From the NCBI GenBank assembly GCA_947247005.1, contig OX365947.1:35172760-35236759 (forward strand): a stretch of DNA of 64,000 bases, given 5' to 3'. This document shows, piece after piece, positions 24,080 to 36,300 of this stretch; positions within the stretch are counted from its first letter, which is position 1, and each line of letters begins with the position of its first letter. The translations under genes were made by a program, and so were the position numbers. The stretch comes from Spisula solida (lineage: Eukaryota; Mollusca; Bivalvia; Venerida; Mactridae). The notes beneath the pieces are model-generated. The model saw nothing but the letters and a program-made list of their open reading frames with translations. It did not search any database and had not been told where the DNA came from.

Positions 24080-24878
24080 AAATCTAGGTCAAGTTCGATA
24101 TTGGGTCATCCGGGGTCAAAAACTAGGTCACAAGGTCAAATAATAGAAAACCCCATTGTAGTCACTAGAGGTCACAATTTTGCCCTAATCTTGATGAAAC
24201 TTAGTCACAATGATCATCTCAACAAAAACTAGATCAAGTTCGATATTGGGTCATCCGGGGTCAAAAACTAGGTCACAAGGTCAAATCATAGAAAAACCTT
24301 GTGTAGTCACTAGATATCACAATTTTAACCTAATCTTTATGAAACTTGGTCACAATGATCATCTCAACAAAATCTAGGTCAAGTTTGATATTGGGTCATC
24401 TGGGGTCAAAAACTAGGTCACAAGGTCAAATAATATAAAACCCCGTTGTAGTCACTAGAGGTCATAATTTTGACCTAATCTTTATGAAATGTGGTCACAA
24501 TGATCATCTCAGCAAGATCTAGGTCAAGATTTATATTGGGTCATCCAGGGTCAAAAACTAGGTCACTAGGTCAAATCATAGAAAAACCTTGTGTCGTCAC
24601 TAGAGGTCACCATTTTAGCCTCATCTTTATGAAACTTTGTCACAATGATTATTTTAACGCAATCTAGGTCAAGTTTGATATGGGTCATCCTGGGTAAAAA
24701 ACTAGGTCACTAGATCAAATCATAGGAAATCCTTGTGTAGTCACTAGAGGTTACCATTTTTGCCTCATCTTTATGAAAATTGGTCACAATAATCATCTCA
24801 AGTGTGAGGTCACTAGGTCAAATAACAGGGCTTGCATGCACTACGACGACAGGTGAGCGACCTAGGGCCCTCTTGTTT
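24080..24878. mobile_element. Molluscan AGGTCA-rich element, 5 tandem units of ~145 bp
   Basis: Five units begin at about 24085, 24229, 24374, 24519 and 24664, each with ctaggtcaagttcgatattg, gggtcatccggggtcaaaaa, ctaggtcacaaggtcaaat, tagtcactagaggtcac and gtcacaatgatcatctcaac. The block ends 'gacaggtgagcgacctaggg', the right end of the element family whose full copy is at 32721-33766. The left terminus is missing. AGGTCACAAGGTCA occurs in several units (see findings). Confidence 0.85.
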
Positions 24879-25136
24879 AAGATAAAGATTTAGCAGGTTA
24901 ATCTTTGATTTATTATTTTCTTTCTGTCCATGTTATCTGAAAAGTTGTTTGCACTTGTATGTCTATATTTAGATCTTGATTATTGATCTATTCAACACAG
25001 ACATGTTTATACTTATAACTTGTTGACATTGGAAGTTTAATATAATACAAATGAACATGTAAAGGAAGTAGTTGTAGTACTTCATTAGGAGTAATTGAAG
25101 TTATGTTTCATGTAAGATTAACAGAGAAAATGCTAA

Positions 25137-25468
25137 TACCCAGTGACTCAAGACTACCCTGTGACCAGTGAATACCCTGTGACCAGTGAATACCCTGTGA
25201 CTGGGGAATTCCCTGTGACTGGGGAATACCCAGTGACTGGGGAATACCCAGTGACTGGAGAATACCCTGTGACCTGGGAATACCCAGTGACTAGAGAATA
25301 CCCTGTGACCTGGGAATACCCAGTGACTGAAGAATACCCTGTGACAGGGAAATACCCTGTGACCTGGGAATACCCAGTGACTGGTGAATACCCTGTGACT
25401 GGAGAATACCCTGTGAACTGGGAATACCCAGTGACTGGTGAATACCCTGTGACTGGAGAATACCCTGT
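25137..25468. repeat. 18-bp minisatellite, open in frame on both strands
   Basis: About 18 copies of GAATACCCTGTGACTGGT or close variants. Because 18 is a multiple of three, the plus strand is open for 135 codons reading (EYPVTG)n and the minus strand for 127 codons reading (VFPSHW)n. No splice context, homologue or strong start was seen, so I do not call it a gene. Confidence 0.85.
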
Positions 25469-25469
25469 C

Positions 25470-26210
25470 TGTGACCGCGGTCATATATTTACCCTGTACT
25501 TTAGATTGTTTATATTTAATTTAGACCTGTACTGGACTTGTAAGTTGTAACAAGTTGGTCCCTTCCATGATAAGTTAGATGACCCTAAAGTAAGAAGTGT
25601 GGTAAATCATAACAAATAGAGATCTGTAAAGATATACAAGATTTTGCATTAGATAAAGATTGCTTCAGTGGATACACCAGTTGCACAATTTCTCAATCCA
25701 GTGGGCATTAATAAAGCCTTGTCACAAGTTTTAACTTAATGCCCCGAAGGTAAAGGTAAATCTACACTGCTAGATAAATTTGATAACTTAATGTATGGAT
25801 TGTGTCCTAGTTTGGGACCTCCTTATATGCAGTTATTTTGTAAGACTTTATTTTAAAATATAAGCTATAGTTTGTGTTGGGTTGCAATTTGTTGGTGGAT
25901 TAACCATATTTTATATCATTTGTTGATCAAAGGCTTACTTTCACAGGTTTGTGTTTTATATTAAGGCTGTGCTGCTATTCTATTATGGTCCTAAATTTTA
26001 TTTCAGGGGAGCATAATAGTTTCTGCTTTGTATTCAGATTGCTTTGTCATAAAGTGATTTAGATGAATCATAAATCAATATTAACTGTAATACTGCACTT
26101 AACTTATCCTTACCCTGCAAATATCTTTTCATTTACATTTTGTATAATAATTTTAATAAAACAGTATCCTTCATTTATTTAGACAGTGGATTTAGTAAAT
26201 TATTTGGATA
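25470..26210. other. Intergenic, no recognised feature
   Basis: AT-rich DNA with no gene, array or transposon ends that I can see. Confidence 0.4.
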
Positions 26211-26212
26211 TA

Positions 26213-26627
26213 CACTGCCCACCAAAAATAAGTATACAGATGTTATTTGCCCACTTACTTGCCTGTAATGATACTATTTGCAGAACAGTAAAGCAACAAT
26301 ATATTTGAAGAAACTGAATAGTTTTGTTTATTAAATGGAAAGGCCATACATTAATTGGTACCCAAGGTGCAAAATCTAAAGTTTTTATGTCCCTCTTGAA
26401 TGGTAACTTTGTCACAAAAAGATGGAAAATTCAGCCTTTTTGATCACATGGTTATTTTAGTTCTGAACATTTTCAAAAAAAATTCTATCTCTATTTTGAC
26501 TCATTTAGTAAATGTAGTTTCAGAAACTAGTATAATTATGACCGTCTCATAATCAGATATTGAATAATTTAACCAAGTCTTATTTTGCAACAATTATTTA
26601 CTGTATACTTATTTTTGGTGGGCACTG
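26213..26627. mobile_element. 415-bp Tc1/mariner-like MITE
   Basis: The inverted ends CACTGCCCACCAAAAATAAG/CTTATTTTTGGTGGGCACTG extend to about 28 bp through 'gtatacag'. They are flanked by TA on both sides (26211-26212 and 26628-26629), as for Tc1/mariner. The interior has no transposase. The 71-aa minus-strand frame is a by-product. Confidence 0.85.
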
Positions 26628-26984
26628 TATGTTCCAGTGCCTGAGAGTGAGCTTGTAGGATTGGGCAGCATCAATCACTGTCAGCAATCTTTAACAACTT
26701 CTTTTGAACCACTGCATGCCAGGTATTAACTTAACTTTATGAGCTCACCTGGTCATATGTCCTATGTTGAACCATCAACTGACCACATGATCTGATCATC
26801 ATGGGATGGACTACTTTATTTTTTAGGGTCCCCAGTTGAAATTCTGACCCTGAGGGAAAGGTTGTTTATATCACAGAGAAGTCCTACGATTAACCAAATA
26901 ATCTGAAAATCTGAATTTGCAGCACTAGGGCCATCCTTAAGTAATTGTTTGTTTGCGTTAACACGACCCAAGATTTTTAAGGTG

Positions 26985-27920
26985 GGTAGGTAGGCAAGGT
27001 TTGCACAGGCCTTGAAAAGGTCTTGAATTTGGTTCAAACCTTGAAAAGTACTTGAATTTAGTGCTACAGTACCTTGAAAAAATGCCTAAATGGTAGGGCT
27101 GCGTATCAGTTAGAATGATCGATACGATATTTGTATAGATACAAAATGATCGATATTCGATATATCATATGATATATTATTTTGGCAATAAAACATCTAA
27201 ATACTGTAAATATGCATGGGCATACTTACAAGACGTAGGGGTTTAACACAATTAAGCCAGGCCTGAGATGTGATAAACAACCTATTTGTATATTTTTTAA
27301 ATTGCGCAAGTGGTTTACATAGCAGATTCTTGTTTGAAAATTAGATTCACTCGGACATAAACTACTTCGACGACCTGACCATTTTGAGACGAAACCAATA
27401 GACGATGGAAAACTTGATTGAAAATGGGTATTTTATTGATTTACATGTATATTTTTGTTGATCAATTTTTTGACTGATACGGGCACGTTCGATACGATGT
27501 ATCGATCAAACACAAAATACCAGTATTCAATTTATATCAGAAACCGGTACGCAGCCCTACTAAATGGTACTTGAATTTAACTGATAAACCTTGAATTCAG
27601 GCAAACGGCCTTGAATATCAATAAAAGTTTATTGGTGTTGTCAAAATGCCACATCATCTGCGTAAAAATGAAACAGAAACACTCTTTTTTTCTCAAAATT
27701 CAAAGTACAGAAATGTATGAGTGCAAATTTTTTTAGTGTCACTGGAAATCAATTGTAATAAATTGAGCGCAATCGGATATTCTTGTGTACGACGTCACCA
27801 GAAATACATGTAAGGTATAAATTGGCAGTGCATAATGACATTTTCGTACAATTGAACCTTGGTAAATGTTTAGGAAAATGCCTTAAATCTTAAAATACCT
27901 ATTCTATCTTGAAAAGTCCT
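26985..27920. repeat. 'Ccttgaaaag.ccttgaatt' dispersed repeat, split by a hAT MITE
   Basis: Words such as ccttgaaaaggtcttgaatt, accttgaaaagtacttgaat and cttgaaaagtccttgaatta recur at 27012-27085 and 27570-27920. The MITE at 27094-27559 interrupts it. No coding capacity recognised. Confidence 0.5.
27094..27559. mobile_element. 466-bp hAT-like MITE
   Basis: Ends TAGGGCTGCGTA and TACGCAGCCCTA are perfect 12-bp inverted repeats. They are flanked by the identical 8 bp CTAAATGG at 27086-27093 and 27560-27567. An 8-bp duplication and GGGCTGC-type ends fit hAT. The interior is rich in ATCGATA words such as gatcgatacgat and cgatgtatcgat. Non-coding. Confidence 0.88.
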
Positions 27921-28121
27921 TGAATTATGGTGGCTGATTTATGCCTTGTCGTATTTCCGCTTTTTCACCACAACAAAGCAAAAATGCGAAAAAGTCGACT
28001 TTGTCGTATCTTTGCATTGTTACATTTTCACATTGTTGTGGCGAAAAAGCGCTTGTATCTTTTATTTTGTTAGCACTGGCTACGGGATTCCAATTTGGAG
28101 GGGGGAAGGCGTTGCATTCCT

Positions 28122-28125
<4 letters not shown>

Positions 28126-28155
<30 letters not shown>
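28126..28155. repeat. (TA)15 microsatellite
   Basis: About 30 bp of alternating TA directly after ttccaatata. Confidence 0.95.
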
Positions 28156-28159
<4 letters not shown>

Positions 28160-28222
28160 AGTGATTTGTCATGGACCGACTTGTATAATATTTTTATTGG
28201 TAGAACTTCAAATTCCGTTAGG

Positions 28223-28294
28223 GAGAAAGTACAAGTATCTGTCCATTCGAGTTTCCACTATTTCTCAGGAATGGACAGATACGCGGACTTTCTC
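28223..28294. repeat. 72-bp hairpin
   Basis: GAGAAAGTACAAGTATCTGT, CCATTC is mirrored by GAATGGACAGATACGCGGAC, TTTCTC with two or three mismatches. Confidence 0.75.
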
Positions 28295-28778
28295 TGACTT
28301 AAAATACACCATGTTGTCAAATGTTATTTTTATTTTATGTAAATTTGGAGTAAATTTCAAAATTGTTATAAAATATATGTTTACTAAAACAAGTCGTCCC
28401 TCATGTACCCCTTATAGATAATCAAAACACAAACTTGACCATGCCAGACCGAGTAGATCATGCTTTTTCGTGAAACCAGTGGAATAATACAATAACTCTC
28501 CATTACTCTAGTAATGGAGTGTGGTCCATGAAGCATGATTGTGTAGTTATCTGTGTGTCACATGATCAAGCCATGACGATGTGGTCACTTATTCAGTGTC
28601 ACTTGATGAAATAACATGATGGACTTATTAAAATGTTTATGATCAAACTAGTGTTCTAATAGTTCAGTGTCAGTGAATATATTTCCGTGAATAAACAATA
28701 ACTGGATATTTAAAACTTGATGAAACATGGTGGACATATATTATGTTAATCATAAAGACGCTGCATTTTCGTGAATTT

Positions 28779-28936
28779 GATGACGAAAACGCAAATGTAC
28801 GATGACGAAAACACGATCATTACGTACGGTATTATTATAGCATATTATCAAACTTATTGCTCGCGTTTTCGTCATCACACCCTCAGGTTCGTGCTTTCGC
28901 CATCCTGCTTTCAAGATCTTGCGTTTTCGTCATCAT
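28779..28936. repeat. GATGACGAAAACGC inverted repeat cluster
   Basis: GATGACGAAAACGC and 'cgatgacgaaaacacg' on the left face GCGTTTTCGTCATCA twice on the right (about 28862 and 28921), with a degenerate copy between (gtgctttcgccatcc). Two opposed tandem pairs around a 45-bp spacer. Confidence 0.7.
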
Positions 28937-29199
28937 ATACATGTATGTTCTTGTGTCTCATTACAGATACTCAAATTCAAGGGCACTGCATGATCTAACG
29001 GAATTTTATATTCTTTTGCATAAAAATGTGTGTAATGCTAGATCGATGAATTCATGAAACCTTGTTTTTTTCTGTATTTATCTCGTACTGTACAGTATGA
29101 ATATGTTGTGTTATATTGCACAACAAGTACATTTAGTACTACATAATTATGTGTGTGTATACACAGAGTGGATACCTCTCCTTATTGTTAATAAAGTCT

Positions 29200-29720
29200 C
29201 CATTCCTGAAAAATAATGGAGACTTATTGAATGGCTTAATCTGTTAGGTGTATTTTAATGTGATATAATGAACGTTTCTGCAGAAAATAAAATTTATTTG
29301 ATAAAAAACTACCCAGTATTGACTGATCATGTGTTATGATCATTTAAAATTTCATTTGCTGAATTTCAACAATAGAACTATGTTTGAACAGAGTTTTCAT
29401 GTATGGATGTGTGCTAATAGTACCCGAAACAGACTAATTCGGTACCATTCACGCTGTATCGATTTTTACTGTAGATACGCAGAACCAGTATGTTGTGTAG
29501 TTATCGGATTAGCAAAGTGTTATTACGTAATTTTAATTGAATGTACACACGACCAAGGTGTGAAAAGGGCACTTTTATGACACATGCCGCGGCATCATGG
29601 CAGGTTGAAATAGGGGCATGACGCTGCGCCATGCAATAAGGGCCTGGCTAAAACACTAGACTTGCCGAAGTTGCGTCTTGTTTTCAGGATTGGCATTATG
29701 CCAAAGTAGAGCCCCTGAAT
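29200..29720. repeat. Dispersed repeat family C, copy 1
   Basis: Shares 'tttctgcagaaaataaaatttatttga', 'tttcatttgctgaatttcaacaatagaac' and 'atgtatggatgtgtgctaat' with copies at about 37188-37450, 38095-38360 and 42515-42770, all near the scramblase gene. Other copies end TAGAACCCCTG; here it is 'gtagagcccctg'. The 83-aa frame across it is not a gene. Confidence 0.55.
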
Positions 29721-29832
29721 TAAACGTCATCTCTGAATAATTTGTAAGTGACTGGTTGAATAATGGGTTAGTGACATGGAAGAATTTAAAACTTATCTCT
29801 GCTGCAGAAATAATCAGCTCGATCTTTGTTAC

Positions 29833-30060
29833 AGGGGTGTCAATTTTCCTGATTTATCCGGATTTCCAGATTTATCATTCCTTAAAGAGCAATGACTACT
29901 GACCAAAATAATGAATATATATCAAGAAATGGCTAAGTTATGGTAAATTTAATCTGCTTTGAAGGATTTTACTTAATACAAACTGAGTTTATATGGAAAC
30001 AATGTTTGGCCACATACGATTTTCCTGGTTTTAAATTTGGCCCTGTTGTAATTTTACAGT
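29833..30060. mobile_element. CAGGGGTGTCAAT element, copy 1
   Basis: Starts CAGGGGTGTCAATTTTCCTG and shares 'atttatcattcc', 'aagaaatggctaagttatgg' and 'tttaatacaaactgag'-type words with the copies at 31716-31975 and, inverted, 58555-58850. The end adjoins the 5' flank of the first scramblase exon found. Confidence 0.6.
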
Positions 30061-30133
30061 GTAAGTTTATGAGATAGAAAGAAGAGGCTTTTTCAACATA
30101 GTTTAGTAATATTGTATCTACTCTGTGTTTCAG

Positions 30134-30333
30134 ACTGGTAATTTGAAAGTATAGAAGAATGGCAGTTGTGATTAATCAGCCAGGTCAGGGGGGGAAAGGC
30201 CAGGAGATGCCTATGATGAATGTACCGCAGAATATACAGACTATTCAGTTACCTATGGGCTTGCCTCCTGGACTTGCATACATGCAGTCACTCAATGAAG
30301 TCCTGATTCATCAACATTTTGATACATTGGAAG
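30134..30333 (+). CDS. Scramblase exon 1 (coding from 30159)
   Basis: Acceptor 'tgtttcag' ends at 30133, so the exon has 25 nt of 5' UTR and an untranslated exon must lie upstream. ATG at 30159 has a good context (agaagaATGG). It encodes MAVVINQPGQ through HFDTLE and ends G|GTAAGT in phase 1. Confidence 0.9.
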
Positions 30334-33300
30334 GTAAGTTGAAATTATGTTTTGCTTTCCTACATATTAATTGCTCAATTTTCAAAACAAAATATTTAAA
30401 AGGCTAAGGTTGAAAGATTTTTTTTCTATTGTCAAATTGTGTTTGACAAAATTCCTTTTGGCATGACACATCTTTGGACGTACAGGTAACCCTTACGGTT
30501 TCTGCTAAAAAAACTGGAGAATCCCTGGACTTAGGAGCCTCCAAGTTAGCACAGATGTTGGTCAGTAGCATTTAATCATTGAAAAAGATTATATTAAGTC
30601 AGACAGGGAAGGCAGCACTCAACCCAACCAGCCGAGCACAGAAAACATAAAAACACACAAAACTAATGCCCAACTGAACCAACCGAGCACAGGAAACATA
30701 AAACACATAAAGACACAAAGCCCAACTAAACAAGCGACGGTCCGCCCAAGTCCAAGCTGTCGAAAAGTATAATAAATTATAAAGTAGCTGAAGTCAATTG
30801 GTCAAATGTCAAGGTCACCTTGATCAATAGTATGAATGACTTGACTAAATGGTTTCCAAACTATAGCTCAACATTGAAGAATGGAACTTGTGTGTTATAA
30901 GTATGTTCAAATGTCTAACTCTAAGGAGGTTGGTCACCATCAGTAGATGACTCCTAATGGTCTTGCGGTCTAGTTATTTTAGACTTAGGTGCAAGGTCGC
31001 TGTGACTTTTAACATTTATATAAATGACTATTTGGCTGCCATCAGGGCATACATGTTTTACAAACAGCGCTTTTTAGCTCCACTGTTTGTAGAATAAGGG
31101 GAGCTATTGCAGTCAACCGAGTATGTTAAAGTTTAGGTACAGGTTTATTAACCTCGTATATTTTCAAAGTCCTTTTGAGATATTGCTTTCATACTTTGCA
31201 TACTTGTTCGCCATCATGATCCCAACCCATACACAGGGGTAGGTAATCTATTAAGCCTTTTGTTGAAATTATGTCCCCTTTTGGACTAAGAAATGCTTAT
31301 TTGTTAACCTTCATGACCCAGACGACCTATACATATGAGTAGGTAACGGTCCTGCATTTTGTCCAAATTATCTCCCTAAAATTGCAACTTAGAAGCCCAA
31401 ACCTCTACACAGCAGAGGGTAATGCTGCTGTTATGAAGGATTTGTTTTGAATATAAAATGATTGTACTATCCTAGCATGGCACTGCGAATAGTGAAGCGC
31501 ACTGTTCATGGACAGCTCTTGTTCGACTTAGAAGCCCATACCTCTATACAGCAGAAGGTAATGCTGCTGTTATGAAGCATTTTGTTTTGAATGTATAATG
31601 GTTATACTATCCTAGCATGGCACTGTGAATAATGGAGCTCGCTGTTCGTGGACATCTCATGTTTCAGTCTGGGATAATCCATTCTATACAAAGCATAGAC
31701 TGAAGCTGTGAACTCCAGGGGTATCAATTTTCCTGATTTATCCAGAATTCTGGATTTATCATTCCCAAAATTAATGAAAGTGATTTGATAAAAATATCTC
31801 AACGAATGGCAAAGTTATGGTAAATTCAATCTGCTCTGAAGGGTTTTCTTTAATACAAACTGAGTTAATTATAGAAACACTGTTTGACAATGTCATTAAA
31901 GGCCTCTTGTGTAGCAAAAATTGTCGGCTGCAAAGAATTTTTCTGATTTTGAATTTGGCCTTGTTGACTCCCCTGGAACTCTGACACAGCTGGGTAAAAT
32001 ATTTTATTCAACATGACTTACATATAGATCTAGCTCTCTGATCAATAAAGCTGTATTTTTCTAGAGATCACTATTGTTTCTTTTCATGTTCAATAAAACG
32101 CCTCATGGTATATTATTACAAGTCATGAAGCATTGATATTTACTCATGTTTCAACAGTTACCTTAGATATGCTATAAAAAGTTCTGATTAGTAGGCCTTT
32201 ATAAATCTATTAGCTAGATTATTATTCAAATTGCCTTAACAAGATGGTAAGACCGAGGATTTTATTCTTTAGCTGACCTCACCAATAAGCATTAAGGATG
32301 GGCAGATACTATAGAACTCAGTTTACTTAATACTGCAGAGTCTTCTCTTAAATCTAAATGGCACCTTTATGTCCAAATTTTCTATCTTTATGCCTTTTTG
32401 AATATCAATATATTATAAATCATTAACTATGATTGTATACTGTATATTAGAAATATAAATGTGGTTACCATTACGCGGCCTGGAAAATAAAGGTAAGGAT
32501 GGGTGGTTGCCTAGCAGCGTTGGAATACAGCCAACAACAGTCCCTTTAAATGAAATCCTTCGTAAATGAAGTTTAACCTAACTTCAGTCACATTCACAGA
32601 AATGATTCTTGTGTGATATTCTTTCCAATTTGTACAAATTATTCCAGTTTAAGGTATTTCAATCCTGATCCTGCCCATTTTGAAGCAGTAACATTATTGT
32701 AAACAAGATTTAAATGCACTTTTTAGCTCACCTGTCACAAAGTGACAGAGTGAGCTTTTGTGATCACTCGTCGTTCGTCCTTCTGTCCGTCCGTCCACAA
32801 TTACTTGTGTAGACACTAGAGGTCACAGTTTTAGCTTAATCATTATGAAACTTGGTCACAATGATCATCTCAACAAAATCTAGGTCAAGTTCGATATTGG
32901 GTCATCCGGGGTCAAAAACTAGGTCACAATGTCAAATCATAGAAAAACCTTGTGTAGTCACTAGAGGTCACAATTTTGACCTACTCTTTATGAAACTGTG
33001 TCACAATGATCATGTCAACAAAACCTGGGTCCAGGTTTATATTGTGTCATCCAGGATAAAAAAGTAGGTCACAAGGTCAAATCATAGAAAACCTTGCATA
33101 GTCACTAGAGGTCACAATTTTGACGTTACATTTTTGAAACTTAGTGACAATGATCATCTCAACAAAAATCTAGATAAGTACGATATTGGGTCATCTGGGG
33201 TCAAAACCTAGGTCACAATTTTAAATCTTTGAAAAACCTTGTGCAGTCTGTAAAGGTCTCAATGTTGGCCTTATCTTTATGGAAGGTGGTCACAATGATC

Positions 33301-36300
33301 ATCTCAACAAAATCAAGGTGAAGTGTGATGTTGGGTTTTCTAAGGTAAAAAACTAGGTCATTAAGTCAAATTATAGACAAAACTTGGCTTTAACTTAAAT
33401 ATGCCATTTGGTCTATGTGATGAAAATTGCAACGTCACTTTATAAAACAATATGAAAACCTTGTATAACTTCAACGCGATAAATTACAATACAAAAACAA
33501 AGACAAAATCTGCTATATTAATCGTTTCTGAAATTCTAGGAGCATGCAAACTTTAAAATGTTGTGCCAAATGTTTGAATGCTTTCATAGGCAAATGTTAC
33601 GGTCCTCAATTTTAATCCATAACAAAAATATAGGCAATTTTGTGTTTGTTTTTGTACAGCAATTTATAGCGTTAGAGTTATACATTCAATAGAGGCTACC
33701 ATTCTAGGGTCTGCATGAACTACTAGGACAGGTGAGCGACCTATGGCCCTTTGGGCCCTCTTGTTTACTAAGATATGTGAAATAAGGATGAATTCGACAA
33801 TCATTTTAACTCTAATATTACACACGTTCAATGTTAAAGGCTTATTTGTGAAATATTTGTCCCTAAACTTGTTTAAATGTGTTCCTGTCTTCTGTTGCAG
33901 TTGTGACTGGATTTGAAAGAAACAACAAGTACAGGTTGTGTAACTCTGCAGATCAACAGTTTATGTATGCAAAGGAAGGTAGAGTATACTTTATATTTTT
34001 AGATCTTTGTTAGTATTTATTGCGAACTCTCAACATTAATTTATTAATGGAGTCCACTATGTTTTTACGCCCATGCCGTAAATAACAAGATGATAAAAAA
34101 CTCGAACAGGGAAAGCAGCACTCACTAGTACACAGTGGACAGTCAGAAATTAAAAGGCGGTCACTAGGAGACAAGCCTGTCCAGCGGGTGAATGGGTGCA
34201 AGAAAATAAAAAAACTAGCAAACTACATTAAAAAAACTTAGTTACAAAATAAATATGAAAAAACTAGCAAAAAATAGCGATTAATAAGTTAGTAACGAGT
34301 TGAATCGCTCTACAGCATCACAGTGTAATTTCCAAATATTAAATCTTTATTGCGTCATATTGCTGGCTTAGTACACAGTAAGTACACGTGCAACATTGTG
34401 AGTAATGCGTAATTGGCATATGCCGACGTCTGATCAGTTGGTGATTTTAAACAATGTGATTACCGGTAAGCATTAAGACGTGTGTTCATGGATTTGTTTT
34501 CCTAAACGGATGGATAACGTGTTTAGATATGATATTTCCAATTATTAATAACAACTTGGATATAAAATTTGGAGTTAAATGCATCTCACCAAGTACATGT
34601 AAGGTGTAATTGTGTCGCATAGAAAATTCACAACTTTTCTTCAGGATTTGCGTGTTCTGAAAATCAGCTATATAAATGCATTTGGTAAACAACTTTCAGC
34701 CGCATAATGAGCATGTCGTGTTTACATCCTGTGCAAGGCTTGGTGTAAACCAATAAGCGTTCGCAAGTCACTTGCTAACAGAAGATAGATGCCATGGCAC
34801 AGAGAAAAAACATTGCGTATTTACCATGGAGAAAAAAAAGTTTACTAACGATTTCTAAATATTTTCTACTGTACATCAATTTTAAATATTACAGTAGAAC
34901 TTACCTGTATCGAGTGGATTCACCGCGAATCACCGACATTCACCGTGTTTTATCGGCATCGCAGTGGTCACGGTGACAGCTAATTGACTGACGAGTGGAA
35001 TCACTCGGAAAATCACGGTGATTTTCCACTCCAAGTAAAATTTGGTCGCGGTGACAAAGTGATTAAGGCAAAAGTCGCGTGAGCTGTACTGTACCAGTAC
35101 ATATAACTATAGTGTATGAAGTTTAATGTAAAAAGTACTAAATTTGTAGTTGCTCAATCAGTATTATGTTTATTGAGAAGAGGTACTATGGTTAGCATTG
35201 TCCTCAGACATTGGTTGTCCACAGGCATTCCACAGGCATTGATTGTTCACAGGCATTGGTTGTCCACAGGCATTGGTTGTCCACAGGCATTGATTGTTCC
35301 ACAGGCATTGATTGTTCCACAGGCATTGGTTGTCCACAGGCATTGGTTGTCCACAGGCATTGATTGTTCCACAGGCATTGATTGTTCCACAGGGATTGAT
35401 TGTTCCACAGGCATTGGTTGTCCACAGGCATTGGTTGTTCACAGGCATTGATTGTTCCACAGGCATTGATTGTTCCACAGGCATTGATTGTTCCACAGGC
35501 ATTGATTGTTCACAGGCATTGATTGTTCCACAGGCATTGATTGTTCCACAGACATTGATTGTCCACAGGCATTGATTGTTTCACAGGCATTGATTGTCCA
35601 CAGGCATTGATTGTTCCACAGGCATTGATTGTCCACAGGCATTGATTGTTCCACAGGCATTGATTGTTCCACAGGCATTGATTGTTCCACAGGCATTGAT
35701 TGTTCCACAGGCATTGATTGTTCACAGGCATTGATTGTTCCACAGGCATTGATTGTTCCACAGGCATTGATTGTCCACAGGCATTGATTGTTCCACAGGC
35801 ATTGATTGTCCACAGGCATTGATTGTTCCACAGGCATTGATTGTTCCACAGGCATTGATGGTTCCCCAGGCATTGATTGTTCCACAGGCATTGATTGTCC
35901 ACAGGCATTGATTGTTCACAGGCATTGATTGTTCACAGGCATTGATTGTCCACAGGCCTTGATTGTCCACAGGCATTGATTGTTCACAGGCATTGGTTGT
36001 TCAACAGGCGTTGATTGTCCACAGACATTGATTGTCCACAGGCATTGATTGTTCACAGGCATTGATTGTCCACAGACATTGATTGTTCACAGGCATTGAT
36101 TGTTCACAGGCATTGATTGTCCACAGGCATTGGTTGTTCACAGGCATTGGTTGTTCCACAGGCATTGGTTGTCCACAGAAATTGATTGTCCACAGACATT
36201 GATTGTTCCACAGGCATTGATTGTTCACAGGCATTGGTTGTTCACAGGCATTGGTTGTTCCACAGGCATTGATTGTTCCACAGGCATTGATTGTCCACAG

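Larger units (their letters stand above)
30334..33900 (+). other. Scramblase intron 1, repeat-filled
   Basis: 3.57 kb holding family A (30583-30760), a diverged 'ggttggtcaccatcagtagatgactcc' repeat (about 30926-31070), a CAGGGG element (31716-31975) and a full AGGTCA-rich element (32721-33766). Donor GTAAGT, acceptor tctgttgcag. No other exon recognised. Confidence 0.8.

Noticed and set aside
24080..24878. CRISPR-like array
   Set aside because: The whole ~145-bp unit is repeated, with no unique spacers, and the context is animal.
25101..25550. 127- and 135-aa opposing frames
   Set aside because: An 18-bp tandem repeat keeps all stops out on both strands; no splice sites or homologue were seen.
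28857..29057. Short frames across the GATGACGAAAACGC cluster
   Set aside because: Driven by the inverted repeats; no family signal.
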